A stretch of 64,000 nt of DNA, from contig NZ_JAMZEC010000001.1 in assembly GCF_024172185.1 (NCBI RefSeq), positions 7,477,001 through 7,541,000 on the forward strand, written 5' to 3'. The position numbers and the translations under genes were made by a program. The stretch is from Nonomuraea roseoviolacea subsp. carminata. Its GTDB lineage: Bacteria > Actinomycetota > Actinomycetes > Streptosporangiales > Streptosporangiaceae. Positions 41,213-48,042 of this stretch are shown piece after piece (position 1 is the stretch's first letter; every line of letters begins with the position of its first letter). The notes below the pieces were generated by a model, which made no database searches, was not told the DNA's origin, and saw only the letters and a program-made list of their open reading frames with translations.

Positions 41213-41224
41213 GGAGCCCTTGAC

Positions 41225-42124
41225 ATGAACAGCATGAAGCACAAGAAGCCGGCCACCGAGTACAGCACCGTGGGCAGCCGCGTCTTCGACGTGGTCAACG
41301 TGGCCGTGCTCGTCGGCCTGGCCCTGGTCACCGTCCTGCCGCTGCTGTACGTCCTGGCGGGCTCGTTCGCCGGCGAGGCGGAGATCTCCTCGCGGCCGTT
41401 CTTCCTGTGGCCGGAGAAGTTCGTCACCGAGTCGTACCGCTACATCTTCGCCACCGACACCTTCGTGCGGGCCCTGCTGACGACCGTGGTCGTGACGGCG
41501 GTGGGCACGGTGGTGCAGGTGCTGCTGACGTTCACCATGGCGTACCCGCTGGCCAAGCGCTATCTGCCGGGCCGCGCGCTGGTGCTGAACCTGATCATCT
41601 TCACGCTGGTCTTCACCGGCGGGATGATCCCCACCTACCTGGTGGTGCGCGACCTGGGACTGCTGGACAGCTACTGGGCGCTGATCCTGCCGCTGGCGAT
41701 CAACCCGTTCTACCTGATCATCGTGAAGAGCTTCTTCCAGGAGCTGCCGCAGGCCCTGGAGGAGGCGGCGCGCATCGACGGCTGCAACGAGATGGGCGTC
41801 TTCTTCAAGATCGTCCTGCCGCTGTCGAAGCCGATCATCGCGACGTTCTCGCTGTTCTACGCGGTAGGCATCTGGAACGACTACATGTCGCCGCTGCTGT
41901 ACATCAGCGACCCGGACAAGTGGACGCTGCAGATCCTGGTGCGCCAGCTCGTCAGCACCGACGCGGCCAACGCCCTGTCGCAGATGGACCGGACCTGGGT
42001 GCCGCCGGAGCAGGGCCTGAAGTTCGCGGTCGTGGTGATCGCGACGCTGCCGATCCTGTTCTTCTACCCGTTCCTGCAGAAGCACTTCACCAAGGGAGTG
42101 CTCATCGGCTCGGTCAAGGAGTAA
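41225..42124 (+). CDS. Sugar ABC transporter permease (YesQ/LplC-like)
   Basis: 299 residues, six membrane segments, EAA loop EEAARIDGCNEMGVFFKIVLPLSKP and the family's QMDRTWVPPEQGLKFAVVVIATLPILFFYPFLQKHFTKGVLIGSVKE ending. Start ATG 41225, 12 bases after the preceding stop, with GAGGAG upstream. Its last codons contain AAGGAG, which serves as the Shine-Dalgarno of the next gene. Confidence 0.93.
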   Translation: MNSMKHKKPATEYSTVGSRVFDVVNVAVLVGLALVTVLPLLYVLAGSFAGEAEISSRPFFLWPEKFVTESYRYIFATDTFVRALLTTVVVTAVGTVVQVLLTFTMAYPLAKRYLPGRALVLNLIIFTLVFTGGMIPTYLVVRDLGLLDSYWALILPLAINPFYLIIVKSFFQELPQALEEAARIDGCNEMGVFFKIVLPLSKPIIATFSLFYAVGIWNDYMSPLLYISDPDKWTLQILVRQLVSTDAANALSQMDRTWVPPEQGLKFAVVVIATLPILFFYPFLQKHFTKGVLIGSVKE

Positions 42125-42128
42125 GACC

Positions 42129-44840
42129 CTGAACACCGTCGCGACGACGCTGCGCTGGCTGAACGAGTCCCGGACGCCCCGGGGGGAGGGGGTGACCTTC
42201 GGGGTGCCGTGGCCGCGCGGCGCCGTCGGGCGGGCCGAGCCGTACACGCTGACCGGCCCTGACGGCAGCGCCCTGCCCACGCAGAGCTGGGTGACCGCGA
42301 CCTGGCCGGACGGGTCGGTCAAGTGGTCGGCGCACGCCGTCCCTCCCCACGGGGAGCCCGCCGTCCCTCCCCACGGGGAGCACGCCGGTCCTCCCCAGGG
42401 GGAGCCCGCCGGGACGTACCGGCAGCCCGCCGGGACGTACCGGCTGGAGCCGGGGCGCACGCCGCCGGCGCCCCGCGTGCCCGTCACCGTGACGCGCGAG
42501 GACGGGGCCCTGCGGGTGAGCACGGGCGTCGTGACGTGGACGATCGAGGAGTCGGGCGCCACGCTCGCCCGCTCGGTCACCCGCGGCTCCCGCGAGATCG
42601 TCCGCGACGTCCGCCTGGTGAGCCTGCACCAGGACGGGCCCACGCCCGACGACGGCGGCACGCTCACGCGGACGGAGGCGACCGGCCAGGTCACCCGCGT
42701 CACCGTGGAGCAGGACGGCCCGGTCCGCGCCGTCGTCCGCCTGGAGGGCCACCACGCCCGCGCAGACGGACAGGAGGGACGCGCGTCCTTGCCGTTCACC
42801 GTGCGCCTGTACTTCTACGCCGGGGCGGAGGACGTCCGGCTCGTCCACACCTTCGTCTGGGACGGCGACCCGCAGCGCGACTTCCTGGCCGGGCTCGCCC
42901 TGCGCGCGGACGTCGTCATGCGCGACGAGCCGCACGACCGGCACGTACGGCTCGCCGGCCCCGACGGCTTCCTCACCGAGGCCGTGCGCGGGCTGACCGG
43001 CCTGCGCCGCGACCCGGGCGAGGCCGTGCGGCGGGCGCAGGTCGAGGGCCGCCCGTGCGGCCCGATCGGCAACCCCGAGGTCGCCGGCCGCCTCCACCTC
43101 ATCCCCACCTGGACCGACTACACGCTCGACCAGGGCAGCGCCGACGGCTTCACGCTGCGCAAACGCACCGGCGAGGGCCACGCCTGGGTGACGATCCCCG
43201 CGGGCACCCGCTCGGCCGGCTACGGCTACGTGGGCGGGGTCAGCGGCGGCCTGGGGTTCGGGCTGCGCGACTTCTGGCGGCTGCATCCCACCCGGCTCGA
43301 CGTGCGCGGCGCGGCCACGGACCTCGCCACGGCGACGGTCTGGCTCTGGTCGCCGTCGGCCCCGGCCATGGACCTGCGGTTCTGGCACGACGGCATGGGC
43401 CAGGACACCTTCGCCGAGCAGCTCGAAGGTCTGGAGATCACCTACGAGGACCACGAGCCGGGCTTCGGCGACGCGCACGGCGTGGCCCGCACCCACGAGC
43501 TGACCCTGCGGGTGCACCAGGCCACGCCCCCGGCGGAGGCGCTGGCCGCGCACGCCGCCGCCCTGAACGACCCGGCGCTGCTGACCGCGCCGCCCGCGCG
43601 GATCCGCGCGGCGGGCGTCTTCGGCGACTGGGCGCCCCCGGACCGCTCGACCCCGGCGCGCGCCGCGATCGAGGACCGGCTGGACTTCCTGTTCGACCTG
43701 TACGTCCGCGAACGCGAGCAGCGCCGCTGGTACGGCTTCTGGGACTACGGCGACGTCATGCACACCTACGACGCCGACCGCCACACCTGGCGCTACGACG
43801 TGGGCGGCTACGCCTGGGACAACTCCGAGCTGTCGCCCGACCTGTGGCTGTGGTACCAGTTCCTGCGCACCGGCCGGGCGGACGTCTTCCGCTTCGCCGA
43901 GGCGATGACCCGCCACACCGGCGAGGTCGACGTCCACCACCTCGGCCGCTGGAAGGGTCTCGGCAGCCGGCACAACGTGCAGCACTGGGGGTGCAGCTGC
44001 AAGCAGCTGCGCATCTCCAACGCCGCCTACCGGCGCTTCCACTACTACCTGACCGCCGACGAGCGCACCGGCGACCTGCTGGACGAGCTGTCGGAGCCGG
44101 AGGCGACGTTCCTGGCCGTCGATCCGCAGCGCAAGGTGCGCGAGGACGTCTACACGCCCGACCCGTCGGCCCTGTCGGTCGGGCTCGGCACCGACTGGGG
44201 CGCGCTGGCCGCGGCCTGGCTGACCCGCTGGGAGCGGCACGGCGACGAGCGGGCCCGCGACCGGCTGCTCGGCACGATGGCCGGCATCGGGGCGCTGCCG
44301 CGCGGCTTCCTGACCGGCGAGGCCCGGCTCGACCTGGCCACCGGCCGCTTCGACACCTCCCGCGACGCGGTCATGGTCTCGCACCTGTCGTCGGTGTTCG
44401 GCCTGCCGGAGATGTGCTCCGAGCTGATCGCGCTCGACCTCGGGGTGCCCGGCTTCGAGCGGGCCTGGCTCGACTACTGCCGGCTCTACCTGGCGCCGGC
44501 CGCGGAGCAGGAGGCCGAGGTGGGCCAGGCGTTGCGCGGCATCTCGCTGGTGCAGGCGCACAGCCGGCTCACCGCGTACGCGGCGGCCCGCACCGGTGAT
44601 CCGGCGCAGGCCGCGCGCGCCTGGCGCAAGTTCTACCTGGACGAGGACGACCAGCTCAACCGCAACGAGCTCCAGCGCGAGCCGCACTGGCGGCTGACCC
44701 GCGTGACGGGGCCGCGGGTGCCGGCCGCGCTCGACGAGGCGCCGTTCGTCTCCACCAACGACGCCGCGCAGTACGGGCTGGCGGCCATCCAGAACCTCGC
44801 GCTGATCGGCGACCACCTCCCCGGGCGTCCGCCGGAGTAG
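42129..44840 (+). CDS. Exo-rhamnogalacturonan lyase-like protein (PL26/PcRGLX type)
   Basis: 903 residues if the start is CTG 42129. The domain order fits the three-domain exo-rhamnogalacturonan lyase family: an N-terminal part starting TTLRWLNESRTPRGEGVTFGVPWPRG, a beta-sandwich middle and a helical toroid with YGFWDYGDVMHTYD, YAWDNSELSPDLWLWYQFLRTGR and HNVQHWGCSCKQLRIS. Lyases of this type take unsaturated disaccharides from rhamnogalacturonan chain ends. No signal peptide, so it acts on imported oligosaccharides. AAGGAG at 42115-42120 is 8 bases before CTG; the first ordinary start (GTG 42192) would remove conserved residues and has no Shine-Dalgarno. Three 8-residue repeats interrupt the N-terminal domain. 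Confidence 0.82.
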   Translation: MNTVATTLRWLNESRTPRGEGVTFGVPWPRGAVGRAEPYTLTGPDGSALPTQSWVTATWPDGSVKWSAHAVPPHGEPAVPPHGEHAGPPQGEPAGTYRQPAGTYRLEPGRTPPAPRVPVTVTREDGALRVSTGVVTWTIEESGATLARSVTRGSREIVRDVRLVSLHQDGPTPDDGGTLTRTEATGQVTRVTVEQDGPVRAVVRLEGHHARADGQEGRASLPFTVRLYFYAGAEDVRLVHTFVWDGDPQRDFLAGLALRADVVMRDEPHDRHVRLAGPDGFLTEAVRGLTGLRRDPGEAVRRAQVEGRPCGPIGNPEVAGRLHLIPTWTDYTLDQGSADGFTLRKRTGEGHAWVTIPAGTRSAGYGYVGGVSGGLGFGLRDFWRLHPTRLDVRGAATDLATATVWLWSPSAPAMDLRFWHDGMGQDTFAEQLEGLEITYEDHEPGFGDAHGVARTHELTLRVHQATPPAEALAAHAAALNDPALLTAPPARIRAAGVFGDWAPPDRSTPARAAIEDRLDFLFDLYVREREQRRWYGFWDYGDVMHTYDADRHTWRYDVGGYAWDNSELSPDLWLWYQFLRTGRADVFRFAEAMTRHTGEVDVHHLGRWKGLGSRHNVQHWGCSCKQLRISNAAYRRFHYYLTADERTGDLLDELSEPEATFLAVDPQRKVREDVYTPDPSALSVGLGTDWGALAAAWLTRWERHGDERARDRLLGTMAGIGALPRGFLTGEARLDLATGRFDTSRDAVMVSHLSSVFGLPEMCSELIALDLGVPGFERAWLDYCRLYLAPAAEQEAEVGQALRGISLVQAHSRLTAYAAARTGDPAQAARAWRKFYLDEDDQLNRNELQREPHWRLTRVTGPRVPAALDEAPFVSTNDAAQYGLAAIQNLALIGDHLPGRPPE
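42336..42434 (+). repeat. In-frame tandem repeats inside the PL26-like gene
   Basis: Three 24-bp units (42336-42359, 42360-42383, 42384-42407) encode AVPPHGEP, AVPPHGEH and AGPPQGEP, followed by two shorter units encoding AGTYRQP and AGTYRLEP. The insertion falls in a loop between beta strands (SVKWSAHA and the following RVPVTVTRE), so it probably only lengthens a surface loop. Confidence 0.85.
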
Positions 44841-44870
44841 CCGAGGGGCGGAGAACGGCGCACCGGGGAT

Positions 44871-44905
44871 GAGCTGGGAGATAACCGGAGGTGGTGCTCC
44901 AGCTC
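44871..44905 (+). terminator. Possible terminator of the yes-like operon
   Basis: GAGCTGGGAG (44871-44880) pairs with CTCCAGCTC (44897-44905), with one bulged G and a 16-base loop, 30 bases after the PL26 stop. There is no U-tract. It lies immediately before the TACACT -10 of the ABC-F gene. Confidence 0.5.
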
Positions 44906-44912
44906 AGGGGCC

Positions 44913-44918
44913 TACACT
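44913..44918 (+). promoter_or_regulatory. -10 element of the ABC-F gene
   Basis: TACACT fits TAnnnT. Transcription would start about 7 bases later, at or next to the ATG of the five-codon leader ORF at 44926. The -35 region (about GGTGGT at 44890-44895) is poor. Confidence 0.5.
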
Positions 44919-44925
44919 GATCGGT

Positions 44926-44943
44926 ATGCACACTCCCGATTGA
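44926..44943 (+). CDS. Leaderless five-codon leader peptide MHTPD
   Basis: ATG CAC ACT CCC GAT TGA directly behind the -10 element TACACT, with no room for a Shine-Dalgarno, so it would be translated from the very 5' end. Its codons overlap the first arm of the leader structure (44930-44939), and the stop overlaps the start of the second arm. Short ORFs with attenuators commonly precede ABC-F antibiotic-resistance genes, where a drug-stalled ribosome changes the folding. That function here is inference from layout. Confidence 0.5.
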   Translation: MHTPD

Positions 44944-45009
44944 CGGCACGGCGCACCCGGCCGCACGTCCCCCCTCCCTCGATTCCCTAGCTCGGGAGTG
45001 TTCCGTCAA
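44930..45009 (+). promoter_or_regulatory. Attenuator-like leader of the ABC-F gene
   Basis: Arm a ACACTCCCGA (44930-44939) is the exact complement of a' TCGGGAGTGT (44992-45001). Arm b TTGACGG (44940-44946) is the exact complement of b' CCGTCAA (45003-45009), which ends 2 bases before the ABC-F ATG. The order a-b-a'-b' makes the pairings cross, so they form a pseudoknot or exclude one another. CTCCC at 44974-44978 can also pair with GGGAG (44994-44998) inside a', the only Shine-Dalgarno-like sequence present. Confidence 0.6.
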
Positions 45010-45011
45010 CC

Positions 45012-46610
45012 ATGATCATCGCCAGTGACATCGAGCTGCGCGCCGGCGCGCGCCTGCTCATCGAAAGCGCCTCCTTCCGGGTCAACCCGGGCGACAAGAT
45101 CGGCCTGGTGGGCCGCAACGGCGCGGGCAAGACCACGCTGACCAAGGTCCTGGCCGGCGAGGCGCTGCCCGCCGCCGGGTCGGTCACCACGAGCGGCAGC
45201 GTCGGCTACCTGCCGCAGGACCCGCGTACCGGCGACCTGCAGGTGCTGGCCCGCGACCGCATCCTGTCGGCGCGCGGGCTCGACGAGGTGCTGCGCAAGC
45301 TGCGCGAGGCCGAGCTCGGCATGTCCTCCGCCGACGAGAAGACCCGCGAGCGGGCGGTGCGCCGCTACGGCCGGCTGGAGGACCAGATGCACGTCCTCGG
45401 CGGCTACGCGGCCGAGTCGGAGGCCGCCTCCATCGCCTCCAGTCTCGGACTGCCGGACCGCGTCCTCGGACAGCCGCTGGAAACGCTTTCCGGCGGACAG
45501 CGCAGGCGCGTGGAATTGGCGCGCATTCTTTTCAGCGGGGCGGAAACTCTCCTTCTCGACGAGCCGACAAACCACCTAGATGCCGACTCAATCGGGTGGC
45601 TTCGTGATTTTTTGCGTTCTCATCAGGGCGGCTTGGTGATCATCAGCCATGACGTCGACCTTCTTGAAGCGACGGTCAACAAGGTCCTTCACCTCGACGC
45701 CAACCGCAGTGTCATCGACCACTACAACGTCGGCTGGAAGGCGTACCTCGCGCAGCGCGAGACCGACGAGAAGCGCCGCAAGCGCGAGCGGGCCAACGCC
45801 GAGAAGCAGGCCGGCGCCCTGCTGGCCCAGGCCGACAAGATGCGCGCCAAGGCCACCAAGGCCAAGGCCGCCCAGGACATGATGCGCCGCGCCCACCGCC
45901 TGCTGGCCGGCACCGAGGAGGAGCGCCAGAGCGACAAGGTGGCGCGGCTGCGCTTCCCGGAGCCGCAGCCGTGCGGGCGCACCCCGCTCACGGCGGAAGG
46001 ACTGTCCAAGTCGTACGGCTCGCTGGAGGTCTTCACCGACGTCAGCGTGGCCATCGACCGAGGTCACCGGGTCGTCATCCTCGGCCTCAACGGCGCCGGC
46101 AAGACCACGCTGCTGCGGCTGCTGGGCGGCCAGGAGCAGCCCGACACCGGCGAGGTGAGGCCCGGCCACGGCCTCAAGCTCGGCTACTACGCCCAGGAGC
46201 ACGAGACGCTCGACCCCGACCGCACGATCCTCGAGAACATGCGCTCGGCCGGCGGCGAGTTCACCGACACCGAGCTGCGCAAGGTGCTCGGGTCCTTCCT
46301 GTTCACCGGCGAGGACGTCGACAAGCCGGCCGGCGTGCTGTCCGGCGGCGAGAAGACCCGCCTCGCGCTGGCGATGCTCGTGCTCTCCAGCGCCAACGTC
46401 CTGTTGCTCGACGAGCCCACGAACAACCTCGATCCGGTCAGCCGGGAGCAGGTCCTCAACGCTCTGAGGTCGTATTCAGGAGCGATCGTGCTCGTCACCC
46501 ACGACGAGGGTGCCGTTGACGCCCTGTCACCGGATAGGGTGATCTTGCTACCGGACGGAACTGAAGACGCATGGAGCGCCGAATTTTCCGATCTTGTGGC
46601 ACTTGCCTGA
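45012..46610 (+). CDS. ABC-F family ATPase (Rv1473-like)
   Basis: 532 residues with two ABC domains and no membrane segment. Walker A GRNGAGKTT and GLNGAGKTT, signatures LSGGQRRR and LSGGEKTR, Walker B LLLDEPTNHLD and LLLDEPTNNLD. The charged interdomain linker (about 245-300, KRRKRERANAEKQAGALLAQADKM) is the part that enters the ribosome in this family. Position with a small HTH gene and an enoyl-CoA hydratase recalls Rv1473, a presumed macrolide-protection factor. Codon use from about 45480 to 45700, and again at the 3' end, is richer in A/T at third positions than the rest. ATG 45012 has no well-placed Shine-Dalgarno. Confidence 0.9.
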   Translation: MIIASDIELRAGARLLIESASFRVNPGDKIGLVGRNGAGKTTLTKVLAGEALPAAGSVTTSGSVGYLPQDPRTGDLQVLARDRILSARGLDEVLRKLREAELGMSSADEKTRERAVRRYGRLEDQMHVLGGYAAESEAASIASSLGLPDRVLGQPLETLSGGQRRRVELARILFSGAETLLLDEPTNHLDADSIGWLRDFLRSHQGGLVIISHDVDLLEATVNKVLHLDANRSVIDHYNVGWKAYLAQRETDEKRRKRERANAEKQAGALLAQADKMRAKATKAKAAQDMMRRAHRLLAGTEEERQSDKVARLRFPEPQPCGRTPLTAEGLSKSYGSLEVFTDVSVAIDRGHRVVILGLNGAGKTTLLRLLGGQEQPDTGEVRPGHGLKLGYYAQEHETLDPDRTILENMRSAGGEFTDTELRKVLGSFLFTGEDVDKPAGVLSGGEKTRLALAMLVLSSANVLLLDEPTNNLDPVSREQVLNALRSYSGAIVLVTHDEGAVDALSPDRVILLPDGTEDAWSAEFSDLVALA

Positions 46611-46723
46611 TCTTAATTTGGGTGGGTACGGATCTTTTCCCGTGGAGTAGGTAGCCGATCCCGCTGAAATGACTGATCATGGCGGAGTAACGCTGCGGAA
46701 GTCCGGCACTACAGGAGGTACTC

Positions 46724-46939
46724 GTGGCCGAGACACTGAAGAAGGGCACCCGGGTCACCGGGGCCGACCGTGAAAAGCTGGCCGGCGATCTCAAGAAGCG
46801 CTACGCCGCGGGTGAGAGCATCCGTGCCCTGGCCGCTTCGACCGGTCGGTCCTACGGGTTCATCCACCGCATCCTGAGCGAGTCCGGCGTGACTCTGCGC
46901 GGGCGCGGCGGGGCGACCCGAGGCAAGTCCAAGCGCTGA
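46724..46939 (+). CDS. Small helix-turn-helix protein (Rv1473A-like)
   Basis: 71 residues, basic. KKRYAAGESIRALAASTGRSYGFIHRILSESGVTLRGRGG is a resolvase/MerR-like helix-turn-helix found across actinobacteria; a homologue follows the ABC-F gene in mycobacteria. The C-terminal GRGGATRGKSKR could contact the minor groove. GTG 46724 has AGGAGG 6 bases upstream. Role unknown. The 113-base gap after the ABC-F stop has no clear promoter. Confidence 0.85.
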   Translation: MAETLKKGTRVTGADREKLAGDLKKRYAAGESIRALAASTGRSYGFIHRILSESGVTLRGRGGATRGKSKR

Positions 46940-47062
46940 CGGCCGCCTCGGAACGTGCGACCGCAGCCGCTCGTCCCTAGTCAGCCAGCCGTCGCGCCCG
47001 GGCCCAGAATCTCATTCTGTAAGCTCGGGCGCGACGGTTCAGTGGGCACAAGGGAGCGGGCG

Positions 47063-47896
47063 ATGGCGGGAGCGAAGGCGCCGGAGGAGCGCGGGGGGTA
47101 CGCGGAGGACGTGTCCGCCGGACGACCGGAGGAACACGGACTGCGCTTCGAGGTGGACGGTGAGATCGCGACGATCACGCTGAACCGGCCGGACAAGCGG
47201 AACGCTCAGACGTTCGCGACCTGGTCAGCGTTGGCCCAGATCGGTGATGACCTGCCGGAACGGGTGCGCATCGTCGTCGTGAAAGGTGAGGGACCGTCCT
47301 TCTCGGCAGGCATCGACCTGCGGATGTTCACACCAGAGGGGGTGCCCGGACAGGGCTCGTTCAGCTCGGCAGCGCGGCTCGGAGCCGCGGCGTTCGAGCA
47401 GCGGTTGCGGCAGGCACAGCGGGGGTTCCTGTGGCTGCGCCGCCCCGAGATCGTTTCCGTCGCGGCCGTGCAGGGCCACGCGATCGGCGCGGGTTTCCAG
47501 CTCGCGCTCGCCTGCGACCTGCGGATCGTGGCCGACGACGTCAAGTTCTGCATGAAGGAGCCCGCCCTGGGGCTGGTGCCCGATCTGACCGGGACCAAGC
47601 CGCTGGTCGAGCTCGTGGGCCTGGCCAGGGCGATCGACATCTGCCTGACCGCCAGGACCGTGGAGGCCGGCGAGGCCCTGCGCATCGGGCTCGCCGAACA
47701 GGTCGTCGCCCGCGACGACCTCGACCAGGCCGTGCGCGACAAGGCCGCCCAACTGCTCTCGACCAACCGGGACGCGGCCACGGCGACCAAGCGGCTCCTC
47801 CAGGGCGCGCGCTCGCGCACCCTGGAGGAGCAGTGCGCGGCCGAGGGCGCCGAGCAGGCCGAACGCCTGCGCGCCCTCTTCGCCGCCCAGCCCTGA
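47063..47896 (+). CDS. Enoyl-CoA hydratase/isomerase family protein
   Basis: 277 residues of the crotonase fold. The oxyanion-hole stretches are GEGPSFSAGIDLRMF and VQGHAIGAGFQLALACDLRIV. Of the usual catalytic glutamates, ALGLVPDLTGTKPL has D in place of the second one (ordinary hydratases have E near GLxPE), so hydratase activity is not certain. A homologue (echA12-like) is next to the ABC-F gene in mycobacteria. ATG 47063 has GGGAG 6 bases upstream; an upstream ORF extension is not conserved. Confidence 0.85.
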   Translation: MAGAKAPEERGGYAEDVSAGRPEEHGLRFEVDGEIATITLNRPDKRNAQTFATWSALAQIGDDLPERVRIVVVKGEGPSFSAGIDLRMFTPEGVPGQGSFSSAARLGAAAFEQRLRQAQRGFLWLRRPEIVSVAAVQGHAIGAGFQLALACDLRIVADDVKFCMKEPALGLVPDLTGTKPLVELVGLARAIDICLTARTVEAGEALRIGLAEQVVARDDLDQAVRDKAAQLLSTNRDAATATKRLLQGARSRTLEEQCAAEGAEQAERLRALFAAQP

Positions 47897-48042
47897 CCAG
47901 GTCCGCCCAGCCCTGACCGGCCCGCGCCGTATCCGCCCGGACCCTCCGGCCCGGTCCCGTGTCCGATCCGATACGCGTCCGATACGCGCCGCCGGGAATC
48001 GCCGGGCCGCCGGCGGCGCTCATACCGGGGAGGAGGCCCCGG

